Source: Phytophthora colocasiae
Taxonomy: Eukaryota; Oomycota; Peronosporomycetes; Peronosporales; Peronosporaceae
Length of the DNA stretch: 64,000 nucleotides
NCBI GenBank assembly: GCA_018806915.1
Contig: JAGKQI010000083.1
Location: 496,001-560,000, forward strand
Reading direction: 5' to 3'
Part shown: positions 48,314 through 58,095 of the stretch, piece by piece
Layout of the letters: each line of letters opens with the position of its first letter
Numbering within the stretch: position 1 is the first letter of the stretch
Position numbers and translations under genes: made by a program
The notes under the pieces: model-generated
Databases searched by the model: none
Seen by the model: only the letters and a program-made list of their open reading frames with translations
Told to the model about the DNA's origin: nothing

Positions 48314-49389
48314 CCGTAATATCGGTGTCAAGTGTCCGCTTTTGTTAACTGTCACCCCCCTATTCTAGCCAATCACAGACCTGATAGCGCAACAGCCAAG
48401 TAGGATTTGCTCCGCTTTGTCAAGTGTCACCCCTCAGTATTTTTGAAGCCAGTCGCATAGTCCGAACAACCGAAGAGCAGAGAAGTGAACACTGTTCACC
48501 GAACAGGGGTGAAATGGTGGTGAGGAGACGGTTGGAAACCAAGGCTAAAGTCTGAGACTTTTGCATTCAAGGCTGCTGCGCTTTGCATGTATGAAACCTG
48601 CAGCATGCGCGTCGTTATTACCATGTCCTATTTTCTATCTCTGGTAGCTTTAATATTCCTAGTAATAAACTACCGGTGTCTTCACTTCTGCAGAGTACAA
48701 TACAATGCTGGAGTTGGAAGTTGCATCGTTGTACGACTTGCAAACAGCTGCGGCGGGTTTCTCTTACCGTAATATCGGTGTCAAGTGTCACCCCCCTGGT
48801 GCCAACAAATCCAATGATAGGGATAAACTCAAGGTGCAGTGTAGAGATAAGAGAAACCCGCCGCAGCTGTTTGCAAGTCGTACAACGATGCAACTTCCAA
48901 CTCCAGCATTGTACATGTATTGTACTCTGCAGAAGTGAAGACACCGGTAGTTTATTACTAGGAATATTAAAGCTACCAGAGATAGAAAATAGGACATGGT
49001 AATAACGACGCGCATGCTGCAGGTTTCATACATGCAAAGCGCAGCAGCCTTGAATGCAAAAGTCTCAGACTTTAGCCTTGGTTTCCAACCGTCTCCTCAC
49101 CACCATTTCACCCCTGTTCGGTGAACAGTGTTCACTTCTCTGCTCTTCGGTTGTTCGGACTATGCGACTGGCTTCAAAAATACTGAGGGGTGACACTTGA
49201 CAAAGCGGAGCAAATCCTACTTGGCTGTTGCGCTATCAGGTCTGTGATTGGCTAGAATAGGGGGGTGACAGTTAACAAAAGCGGACACTTGACACCGATA
49301 TTACGGTATCTCTACACTGCACCTTGAGTTTATCCCTATCATTGGATTTGTTGGCACCAGGGGGGTGACACTTGACACCGATATTACGG
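48314..49389. mobile_element. Fold-back element with nested inverted repeats
   Basis: The end sequence CCGTAATATCGGTGTCAAG occurs four times: direct at 48314 and 48767, inverted ending at 49306 and 49389. Segment L (48314-48766) returns in complement at about 48851-49306. Segment S (48767-48850) returns in complement at 49307-49389. The order is thus L, S, L-inverted, S-inverted. TA flanks each end. Small frames inside both arms are mirror images and non-coding in appearance. It probably arose by nested insertion or inversion of a TA-targeting element. It lies between MAPEG genes 6 and 7. Confidence 0.85.
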
Positions 49390-49598
49390 TACCGGTAGGA
49401 GCAAATCTGAGGTCAAGTGCTTAAACTCCGAACCTCTGGTTGCAACTGCACCTGTTGGTCACTTGACAGTCAAGTTGACTGACGTCGTTTAGGGTATCTG
49501 TCAGCGTAGAACATCAACCGAATGGACCGAACTGCATCAGAATGGCAAGAGTTTGAAGAATTTCATTGCATTGATTGGTGTCAGCCTACAGCTCCTTC

Positions 49599-50081
49599 CT
49601 ACGCGTACACACCGACCACTGCATTGACTGCACCCGCAACAATAGCGACGACACCGAGGCGCCAGCACCAGGCTCGATGCGGCTGCAGCTTCTTCGCGTA
49701 GGCAAAGGTGTGGAGGCAACGCAGCACAGTGTACGTCGCCATGGCTCCGATCTGCACGGAGGGGTTGATACGGTCTTCGATTGCCACACCAACGCCGAAC
49801 ACCACGAGGGCCAGAGGAATAGACTCGAGGTCATTCTGCACGATCCGACGCCAACGGTGCTCCACTTCGCGGGCCTTGAGGATCTTCTCGTCTTTCTCCG
49901 CTTCCGGGTCCATACCGTAGGTCTGCTTCGGCCTGCCCTTGGCCAACGGCAGCGCCTTGTCTTCCGGTGCACGACCGCCAGCTTCGAACGTCTTCTTGGC
50001 TTGGATCATGGTCACACGCAGGAATTTAAGGTACAACACACTCGTGCACACCACATACGTCTGCAACACAGAGGATCCCAT
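49599..50081 (-). CDS. MAPEG family protein 7
   Basis: The protein is 160 residues. I used the ATG at 50081 (MGSSVLQTYVVCTSVLYLKF); the frame continues seven codons upstream from a GTG. The first-loop motif is RAPED instead of RPPED. The rest is standard: HRWRRIVQNDLESIPLALV and RCLHTFAYAKKLQPHRAWCW. It is the rightmost and probably, given the orientation, first-duplicated end of the row. Promoter-side sequence contains the short tandem repeats at 50148-50310. Confidence 0.91.
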   Translation of the reverse strand: MGSSVLQTYVVCTSVLYLKFLRVTMIQAKKTFEAGGRAPEDKALPLAKGRPKQTYGMDPEAEKDEKILKAREVEHRWRRIVQNDLESIPLALVVFGVGVAIEDRINPSVQIGAMATYTVLRCLHTFAYAKKLQPHRAWCWRLGVVAIVAGAVNAVVGVYA

Positions 50082-50147
50082 TGTATTGGACGTTGAAGCC
50101 ACTCACTTGCGCAGGACGAGGACGATTCGGAAGTGATCACCGGTAGT

Positions 50148-50310
50148 TGCCTTTCGTACCCTCTGTAACCCTGTGCATACCCCCTTGTAACCACTGTAAC
50201 CCTCTCACAATAGATTGCCTTTCGTACCCTCTGTAACCCTATTGTATAACCTCTCACAATAGATTGTCTGTCGTAACCACTGTAACCCCTCACAATATAT
50301 TGACGTGGCA
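50148..50310. repeat. Short imperfect tandem repeats
   Basis: Units built on CTCTGTAACCCT and CTCACAATAGATTG recur three to four times with variations (TGCCTTTCGTACC, TAACCACTGTAACCC). It is a degenerate minisatellite upstream of the MAPEG gene at 49599-50081. Confidence 0.6.
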
Positions 50311-50336
50311 ACAGAAACGTTATGGATGAATATCAT

Positions 50337-51400
50337 TTAATCTCCGACCTTACTTAAATTGTGTATGTCCATCAACAACCAATCACATCATTTAAAGTTG
50401 TTTTAGCCAATCATAGAACGACCAATTATGCATTTTGACCAATAGATATCGATAGGGCTAAGTGGGAAGCAGCTCCGACATATCTGGTCGGAGCTGCACG
50501 AAAAATATGTATATGCTTTTACAAATTTCAAGATATTTACATATCACAAGCATATTGTCGTTTCTCCGACCTTTTCCGACCTGTACCTTCATGACGGTAC
50601 AGTACACATGCAGTCTTCTGTCCTGCTGCGTACATGCTCGTAGAGTTATCATTACGTCCAGCCATGACCGAAGCATGCTGGTAGGAAAGCAATAACGAAA
50701 CAGGAACGAATTACGTAGTACAGCTTTTTAGATTCTACTTAAATTAATATACTTCACATATATATAAATATACAGCAGCTACCCGCTTGTGAAGGGCGTG
50801 GGGCATGCCGCCACACGCCCTACCGGGTAGATAACGAGTTCTTGGCGTCGTAGAGACAGCCGCAGCTGTCTCTACGACGCCACCAGTTTAACTTCTATCG
50901 CGAGAGGAGGCTGGGGGCGCAAGCCAAAGTGCTCACCCAACGGGCAGCCTGCCGGCCGCCCTGCCGGGTAAGCCATCATGCCGGGTAAGCCATCATGAGC
51001 GCCGAGCTCCGCCTGCTCGCCCGCGAGTCACCACCACCTCCAACCTCGCGCCATTCATCCGTCCTGTCGCCGCTCCTTTCTCTCCGCACCTTGCCCCTTG
51101 CTGCTTGCCCCCGCTCCTTTCACTCCCGCCCTTGCACCTCTGCACCTGGCTAACCTTGTCTGCCAACCGCCTTTCGCTCCCCTTGCCCTACAGCCTCCTC
51201 CCCACTCCTGTCTCCAGCAGCTCTGCTCGCTGTCTGCTCCCATGCTGCTCTAACTCTCCGCCACCACGGCCGCCGCACTCACCCGCAACAAATCGAATCA
51301 AAATATAGTGGCCACAATGTACATTTCAAAATAAAAATAATTTATTTTTAGTGCTACCTTTTTCTTGTTACCGTCGGATGGTCGGAGGTCGGAGATTTTA
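50337..51400. repeat. Hairpin-rich interspersed repeat, copy 1
   Basis: This unit of about 1.06 kb begins TTTAATCTCCGACC and ends GGTCGGAGATTTTA, a terminal inverted repeat. It contains a pyrimidine-rich stretch (about 51060-51270), strong hairpins (50793-50881) and no credible gene. A second, diverged copy follows in the same orientation after 18 bases. The flank GGATGAATATC is repeated before each copy. Confidence 0.8.
50781..50881. repeat. Two strong stem-loops inside the repeat
   Basis: AGGGCGTG (50793-50800) pairs with CACGCCCT (50814-50821), enclosed by ACCCG/CGGGT. Then GGCGTCGTAGAGACAGC (50844-50860) pairs perfectly over 17 bases with 50865-50881 around a four-base loop. Copy 2 keeps the first stem-loop exactly and the second with changes (about 51912-52010). 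Confidence 0.75.
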
Positions 51401-51418
51401 TGCGCGGATGAATATCCA

Positions 51419-52537
51419 TTTTAATCTCCGACCTTACTTAAATTGTGTATGTCCATCAACAACCAATCACATCATTTAAAGTTGTTTGGCCAAATCATAG
51501 AACGACCAATTATGCATTTTGACCAATAGATATCGATAGGAGTTAAGTGGGAAGCAGCTCCGACATATCTGGTCGGAGCTACTGGCATTTAAACACGTGT
51601 AAATAAATAAAATAAATATAATAGTATATAAATATGTACTTTTACAAATTCTATGATATTTACATATGCAAAGCATATTGTCGTTTCTCGACCTTTTTCA
51701 AGCCTGTACCTTCATGCCGGTACAGTACACATACGCAGTCTTCTGTCCTGCTATGCGTACATGCTCATGAAGAAGTTATCATTACGTCAGCCATGATAAG
51801 CATGCTGGTAGAAAGCAACGCGAAACAGGAACGAATTACGTAGTACAGCTTTTTAGGGACTTCTACTTAAATTAATATACTTCACATATATATAAATATA
51901 CAGCAGCTACCCGCTTGTGAAGGGCGTGGGGCATGCCGCCACACGCCCTACCGGGTGATGGAACGAGTTCTTGGCGCCGTAGAGAGCACCTGGCTGTCTC
52001 TACGACGCCTTTTTATTCTATCGCGAGAGGAGGCTGGGGCGCAAGCTAAAGCTCACCTAACGAGCGCCTGCAGCCTGTGACTTACTGCTGTGCCGGGTAA
52101 GCCATCATGCCGATGTAAGCCATCATGAGCGCCGAGCTCCGCCTGCTCGTCATGAGTCACCACCACCTCCAACCTCGCGCCATTCATCCGTCCTGTCGCC
52201 GCTGCCTTCTCTCCGCACCGCCCCCTTGCTCAAGGCTTGCCCCCGCTCCTTTCTACTCCCGCCCTTGCCCTCTGCACCTGGCCTTGTCTGCTTTAGCCCC
52301 CGCTTTACCTTTCGCCTGGCCCGACAGCCTCCTCCCCCCGCTCCTTGTCCTCCAGCAGCTCTGGTCGCTGTCTGCTCCCCTGCTGGTCTAACGCTCCGCC
52401 ACCACGGCCGCCGCACTCACCCGCAACAAATGGAATCAAAATATAGTGTGGCCCACAATATTTCAAAATAAAAATAATTTATTTTAATCTACCTTTTTTC
52501 TGTTACCGTCGGAGCCGGTCGGAGGTCGGAGATTTTA
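51419..52537. repeat. Hairpin-rich interspersed repeat, copy 2
   Basis: This copy has the same order and orientation as copy 1, with many small insertions and deletions. Its right terminal repeat (52524-52537) ends five bases before the ALG14 start codon at 52542, so the repeat supplies the immediate upstream region of that gene. Open frames on either strand (such as 52150-52416) come from the proline/arginine-biased pyrimidine stretch. Confidence 0.8.
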
Positions 52538-52541
52538 CGGT

Positions 52542-53370
52542 ATGGAGCTGCTCGGACTGTTGCTACGTCTTGGTGGGCTGCTGCTTCTGGCTTCAGTGCT
52601 GCTCGTTCTGCGTGTCTGGTTGGTGGTTGTCCCTCAGCGTGTGAAGGCGCCGGTCTCCAGCTACATTAAACCGCTTTTCCACCACGAAAATGCGGCGAAA
52701 AACAAGAAAAACAGGAGCGAGATCCGGGTTATGGCCGTTTTGGGCTCTGGAGGACACACGACGGAGCTGCTGAAGCTAATGAAGAAGATGAAGAGAGAGA
52801 TCTACACGCCTATCACTTTTGTGGTGGCTGAGACGGATAAAACCAGCCAAGCAAAGACCGAACTGGACTGGAATCCCACACAGAAGGATTCTTTCGCCAT
52901 TATCCCGCGTAGCCGAGAGGTTCGTCATCAGTGCTCTCCAACAATATCTCTATGTAGCTAACATTGTGTGTGTCGTACTTTATTAGGTTGGACAGTCGTG
53001 GTCGTCTACAGTCTGGACAACATTGCGATCGTTCATGTCGTGTCTTGGACTGGTCTACAATCGACGCCCACAGTTGGTGCTCTGCAATGGACCAGGTACG
53101 TGGAAGGTAGTTCATTTGTTGCTGGGTGTCTTAGCCTAATGATGATCTTCTACAGGCACTTGCATTCCCATTTGTGCGGCGGTGTTACTGTTCCGCGTAT
53201 TTGGTATCCAGACAGACTCGAAGATCATTTTCTGCGAGAGTTTCGCTCGCGTGCAGCACTTGTCTCTCACTGGCAAACTACTTTATTACGTGGCAGATGA
53301 GTTCGTTGTGCAGTGGCCGCAGCTGCAGGCGAAGTATCCGCGTACCAAACACTTGGGTGTCATTTGCTAG
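52542..53370 (+). CDS. ALG14: ALG14, UDP-GlcNAc transferase membrane subunit
   Basis: I infer three exons: 52542-52919, 52987-53095 and 53156-53370, giving 233 residues. The junctions use GT-AG borders and restore family motifs. The N-terminus is a membrane anchor (residues about 5-30). Then come the Alg14 segments VMAVLGSGGHTTELLKLM, a VGQSWSSTVWTTLRS block across the first junction, LVLCNGPG across the second, followed by CIPICAAV, and a C-terminal VADEFVVQWPQL. Alg14 anchors Alg13 at the endoplasmic reticulum. Together they add the second GlcNAc to dolichol-linked oligosaccharide. The start codon lies five bases from the end of a repeat, so the promoter must lie in repeat sequence, unless the true start is elsewhere. 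Confidence 0.9.
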
Positions 53371-53663
53371 AGGGAAGCACTGTACGGTACATCAACGATA
53401 CCGCCGACTACCGGTAGAATAATGCTGACAAGTGCAGTACAGTCTCCATTGCAAGCGCATTCTCAAATCTAACTTAAGTTAGTAGGTATGTGTACTTTCA
53501 TGGAGTCTTGTATCCAAAGGAAACCCACTGAAATAGAATATTTTTTCTAGTATCCGTTCTATCTATTTCGTGGGATCGTGCACGCACGCAACATACGTAA
53601 TACCGCCGACTACACCATTGTCCGAGCTAGCTGCTCGCCGCCAAGTCGCTCTTCCTACCCTCC

Positions 53664-54870
53664 ATGCACGCATCCGTAGGCCGTGTCGGCTCCTCCACGG
53701 GCTCATTGGGCTCCAGCTCTGCCAATGCCGGCACCTCCGGCTTCAAGGCGCCTTCTACCGCCGTCGAAAGAGTAAAAAAATTCGTAGCTGCTCATCATCA
53801 CTTGATCTTATTTGTGTGTGTCTTAGATAATGACGGTAGCTGCTACACAAATGAGCTGTGGTAACCCAGAGGAAAACATTAAGAAGGCCGAGTCTCTCGT
53901 CCGTATTGCCAGTTCCCGTGGGGCTCAAGTGATTCTGCTGCAGGAGCTTTTCCAGTTCTCGTACTTCCCCATTGAACTCAACGCTGGCAATTTCCAGCTG
54001 GCTACGACACTTGAGGAGTCGGCACTAGTTCAAGGGATGGCGCTACTGGCTAAGGAGTTGCACGTGGTCATCCCCATTAGCTTCTTCGAGAGGTACAAGA
54101 ACTCGTACTACAATTCTTGTGCGGTTATTGACGCGGACGGAACGGTGTTGGGTGTTGCACGCAAAATGCACATTGGAGGTAAGTTACTTGGTGAGGTGAT
54201 TGGTAATTTACTCATGTGGTATTTTATTGCTTAGACCGACTGGGCTACAACGAGAAATATTACTTCACGCCGTCCGACGACTCGTTCAAAGTCTGGGATA
54301 CGGTAAGTAAAACGGAGATACAATTGAAGTGAAAGATAGTAATCTTACTTTACTCGTTTGTTTTACAGCGCTATGGTAAGATTGGTGTGGCCATCGGCTC
54401 GGACCAGTGGTATCCGGAGGTAGCGCGCAGTTTGGTGGTGCAAGGTGCGGAGCTGTTGCTGTACCCGAGCGCCATGGGCAGCAACCAGTATGACCCCAAC
54501 TTTGACCCGCGCGACCAGTGGCAGCGTGTGATGCAGGGTCATGCGGCGTCGAGCATGGTGCCAGTCATCTGCTCCAACCGCGTGGGTTCGGAGGTTGTTG
54601 ATGGTATCCAGGTGACATTTGTTGGCTCGTCGTTCATCACAGGACAGACAGGTGAAATGGTACGTTGGACCAAAGAGTTTCGAGAAGATAATGGTTCTCA
54701 TTTGTTTATTTTACCACCAGCTCAAGATTGCTGACCGTGAATCGGAGGGAGTTTTGGTGGAGAGCTTCGACCTCGAGAAATTCCACGTCCGACGAGCTAG
54801 TTGGGGTCTCATTCGCGACCGTCGACCCAACTTGTATGGAGCTTTGATGACGCGTGACGGATCTCAGTAA
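53664..54870 (+). CDS. N-carbamoylputrescine amidase-like protein lacking the catalytic Cys
   Basis: I infer five exons: 53664-53771, 53827-54178, 54235-54302, 54369-54659 and 54721-54870, giving 322 residues. All have GT-AG introns of about 50-66 bases. The first exon is a Ser/Gly-rich leader and its start is least certain. The rest follows the nitrilase fold of plant-type N-carbamoylputrescine amidase: MTVAATQMSCG, LLQELFQFSYF with the catalytic Glu, GVARKMHIGG with the catalytic Lys, VMQGHAASSMVPVICSNR, and SWGLIRDRRPNLY. At the nucleophile elbow, where the family reads ICWDQW, this protein reads IGSDQW, so the essential Cys is Gly. The active enzyme would convert N-carbamoylputrescine to putrescine; this copy may be inactive. 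Confidence 0.87.
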
Positions 54871-55080
54871 GAAACTCCTCAGCACTGGAGCTAACAAGAG
54901 GATTATGGCGAAAAAAAGCTTCAGGGCAGGAGTCGAAGCAAATTGATCATATCAACCGACAGAAGCGTAGAGTGCGTGTGCCTCTAAATGTAGCAGTGTG
55001 CCAGAATTGATGTGGTGTATTTTTGCTCCAGTGGTTGCATGGTCTGCAGGTCAGTTGCCAATTTCTCCTTTGCTTTAACC

Positions 55081-56502
55081 ATGAGTACGCAGGTTACGAC
55101 TGCTTCCAGACCTGGAATCGGTCGTCGAGGCAATGCTTTGTCTGCTAGCAGGTTAAGGGAGAAACTAGCAGCTCGTAATGGTCCACGACATTCGGTGTAC
55201 TGGGTGCAGCCCAAGAAGGGAGAAGTTCAACTTCCAAGCTACGCCAATGTCATGGAGGCTACCAACATGGCTGCGTCTGCTAAGAAGATCGAGTACACGT
55301 TGTTAGGCAAGTACACTGGGGACTGGAAGGACGGTCAGAAACATGGCTACGGAGCTCTGCTGTATGCCAATGGCAACAAATACGAAGGTGAATGGGAGGT
55401 GAACAAACGACAGGGACGTGGTGTCTACTGGGTCGAGGAGAAGAAGAAACTGCGCAAACAGTACGCTGGAGAATGGTACAACGACCACCGACACGGCCGC
55501 GGCACTTTTTTTCATGAAGATGGAGGCAAGTACGAGGGTTTGTGGCTTAACAACAAGCGACATGGACATGGTCGTATGATGTACGGGGAAGATCAATCCA
55601 TATATGATGGAGATTGGGTGCGTAACGAGCGCTCTGGACGCGGGACGTTAGTTCTTGGTAAGTTTTGCATGACACTCGATGAACTTTTAGATACTACAGT
55701 AGTTTACTTACGGTTTTTTTGTTGTAGCAAATGGTGATCGGTATGAAGGACACTGGCTCAACGACAAGAAAGAAGGACCTGGTCGGTACTTCTACAAGGC
55801 CACACGCAAGATGTACGAAGGCGAATGGGTCGATGGAGCTCCCAAATGCGGAACGTACCATGACGACACGGAATTTAACCTGCACGATGACGATCTCGAT
55901 GAAGACGCAAGTCACAACACCTTTCAGATGCCAGAGGTAAGACTGGAAAAGCTCTCAACCATCATCGAACAGCTTACTCACCCTTACCGGTACGCTGTGT
56001 TTCCCAGTTGGAACTTGCACATCCAGACCAGGTACTAAGTGAAGGTGTAGCTGCAATCCGTCAGGAACGTGTTCAGGAACGAGCTTTCCACGCTGATGAA
56101 GAGATCTTAGATATCGACGATGCACCTCATCGTAGCTCCGTTACTGCTACCGAGTTGGAACCTGGTGTCGTTGTATTCGACGAGCAGATGCTGCGTGCCA
56201 TTCAGAGCGAGTTCGCTGCTCTTTTAGCGGTGCAAAGTGCTGAATTAGCTGAAAGTCCTGACAAAATCTCGGCTAAAACTCGCAGTGGCTGCATCCCGTG
56301 CTCGCGTCTCCCTGGTCTCATCGACGTGCTGCAACTGGACGTCTCGGAGGGTCAACTGCTCGATCTCCTGCAAGAAATCGGGGCTACAAACGACACCCTC
56401 GTGTCTTTCGCCGAATGCGTCGATATCCTGTCTCTGCTCATGGAAAGCCAAGAAGAAGCGATCATCGAAGAAGAAGACGAAGACAACGACAGCGAATACT
56501 GA
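55081..56502 (+). CDS. MORN-repeat protein
   Basis: I infer three exons: 55081-55657, 55728-55936 and 56008-56502, giving 426 residues. I used the ATG at 55081 (MSTQVTTASRPG); the frame is open 23 codons upstream. Seven MORN repeats of the type Y-x-G-x-W-x-N/D-x-x-x-x-G-x-G run from about residue 78 to 240, for example YEGLWLNNKRHGHGRMMYG. The order and a basic N-terminus resemble MORN3-type proteins linked to flagella or membrane-associated scaffolds. The C-terminal third is helical with an EF-hand-like layout of short helices and ends in an acidic tail (EEEDEDNDSEY). The function in oomycetes is not evident; zoospore flagella are one possibility. Confidence 0.87.
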
Positions 56503-56593
56503 ATAGCAACTCACTCTTCCCCGTTGACTTGCCTTCTATCCTGCAATCCTATGCTGTATCATATCCTGTATACAACAGGGTAACAAACACAGT

Positions 56594-57079
56594 TTAAGAG
56601 AAACGGAGACCCAATGCTGCCACCACTTCACGGAACTTGTGCAGGTCCTTGCGACGCAGGTACTTGAGCAGCTTCCGTCGTTTCTCCACCATGGCAATCA
56701 GGCCTCGTCGAGAGTGATGGTCCTTCTTGTGCTGCTGCGCGTGGGACGTACTGCGTAGGATTTTCTGCGTCAACACTGCAATCTGCACCTCGCTGGACCC
56801 TGTGTCTCCCGGGAAGCGCTGGAACGTCTCGATGGCAGTGGCCACCTGCGCCTTGTTGAGTTCGTGCTGCGACGCGTTCTGCAGACTCAGCACGGCTTTC
56901 AGTCGCTCGAGCGCCTTCTCCTCGTCTTCGTCCTGCGGCTTGACGTCGTCCAGTTTAAGTCCGAAGCGGTAGGTCTTATCAGCCGACACGCGCGGAGGAG
57001 CCACGTACGACAAGCAGCGAGCGGCAGGCAGAGAAGCCGCGGGATGCGCGGCGCGAGCGAGACGAGAGAGCGCGAACAT
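56594..57079 (-). CDS. Mitochondrial ribosomal protein uS15m
   Basis: The protein is 161 residues and intron-free, starting at the ATG at 57079. A positively charged, alanine/arginine-rich N-terminus ([13 protein letters not shown]) is a likely mitochondrial presequence. The C-terminal 90 residues match S15: [17 protein letters not shown], then [26 protein letters not shown] and a final helix. uS15 binds the central domain of small-subunit rRNA. It converges on the MORN gene with 91 bases between the stop codons. A strong palindrome lies 128 bases upstream of its start. Confidence 0.93.
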   Translation of the reverse strand: MFALSRLARAAHPAASLPAARCLSYVAPPRVSADKTYRFGLKLDDVKPQDEDEEKALERLKAVLSLQNASQHELNKAQVATAIETFQRFPGDTGSSEVQIAVLTQKILRSTSHAQQHKKDHHSRRGLIAMVEKRRKLLKYLRRKDLHKFREVVAALGLRFS

Positions 57080-58095
57080 GGTGCCAACTTGGTGACTGTG
57101 AGGCCAGGAATGGATGGAGAGCTATTGGGCAGGTATGCATTATGACAGGGAGGAGTTGTGAACTACTCAATAGAATAAAACTATCGAACCGCACCGCGGT
57201 AAAACGGCTGCCACGTTATCAAAATGCGCGGTCCGCGCATTCGATAACGTGGCAGCGATTTTCACGCATCACCTTAAGCAGATATTTCGCCCTTGTGCGT
57301 CGTGCACGCGAGGAAGCGCCCTGCAAACGCGTCACAAGCTGCTTCAATCGGTTCTCTATATATCTACCAAGTTTTAGCACTGAGATCGCTCTGCGTGGAG
57401 TGTGGTGCTTTTGCGCGGATCCGCACCAAATTATAGAGGATGTCAACTATCCTTTGATTAAAAATCGTATCTATCTCAAAGTATCTGTCTAGCGATGTAA
57501 ACAGTCATCCATATTGAGCGCGTTCTAATTTTTATTTGAGCACCCATCGATACGTTATTAAGCAACGATCCGATTGGCCACGAAGAATTTGTCCTTGTTG
57601 CACTACAGTCTGATGAACATCGTGCGGCACGATTCGTGCCGGTGCGCACTCTCTTAGAAATCCAACTAAGTAACGCCACCGCCGTTACTTTGCGCTTACA
57701 TCAGTGTATTGCGAGCGCTACATGCGCGCCTCTGCAACGAAAGCAACATGGTGTATTCGCTAGCATGTCTTGTATATATCTAGCAAGCCTCGCCGTCGAA
57801 TGCGCACTTGCAGGCGCGCAGGACGATTCCTAAAAATTCCAGCCATGTAATGTGGATGGGATAACCAGCCATGTATTGTGGATCCTCTGTGGATTCCTCT
57901 TCGACTTGGGTGACGATCTACTGAAGCCTACATGGCACTGCCAGTGGCAGTGCCAGCCTGACCTCACTCTACAATCTGCCAAGAGATGCCCACGTCTACA
58001 GAGAAACGAAACCGTGTAGAGAAGTTGAGAGCGGCGGCAACACAGCTCCACCGGGATCCCCAGAACGTCAAGCTCTCACACTCCGGTTCCTTGAG
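57080..58095. other. Intergenic, no gene seen
   Basis: Apart from the palindrome at 57207-57256 I find only short frames without recognisable content. Confidence 0.5.
57207..57256. repeat. 50-base near-perfect palindrome
   Basis: GCTGCCACGTTATC (57207-57220) and AATGCGCGG (57223-57231) pair with CCGCGCATT (57233-57241) and GATAACGTGGCAGC (57243-57256), with a one-base loop and a one-base bulge. It could be the core of a small inverted-repeat element or a binding site near the uS15m promoter. Confidence 0.75.

Noticed and set aside
48618..49033. Mirror frames of 60-108 codons inside the fold-back element
   Set aside because: They are the same sequence read from both arms, and no protein family is recognisable.
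50148..50310. CRISPR-like array or telomeric repeat
   Set aside because: The units vary in length and sequence and there are no regular spacers; this is a eukaryotic minisatellite.
51055..52416. Proline/arginine-rich frames on both strands in the tandem repeats
   Set aside because: They come from a pyrimidine-biased stretch and are not conserved between the two copies.
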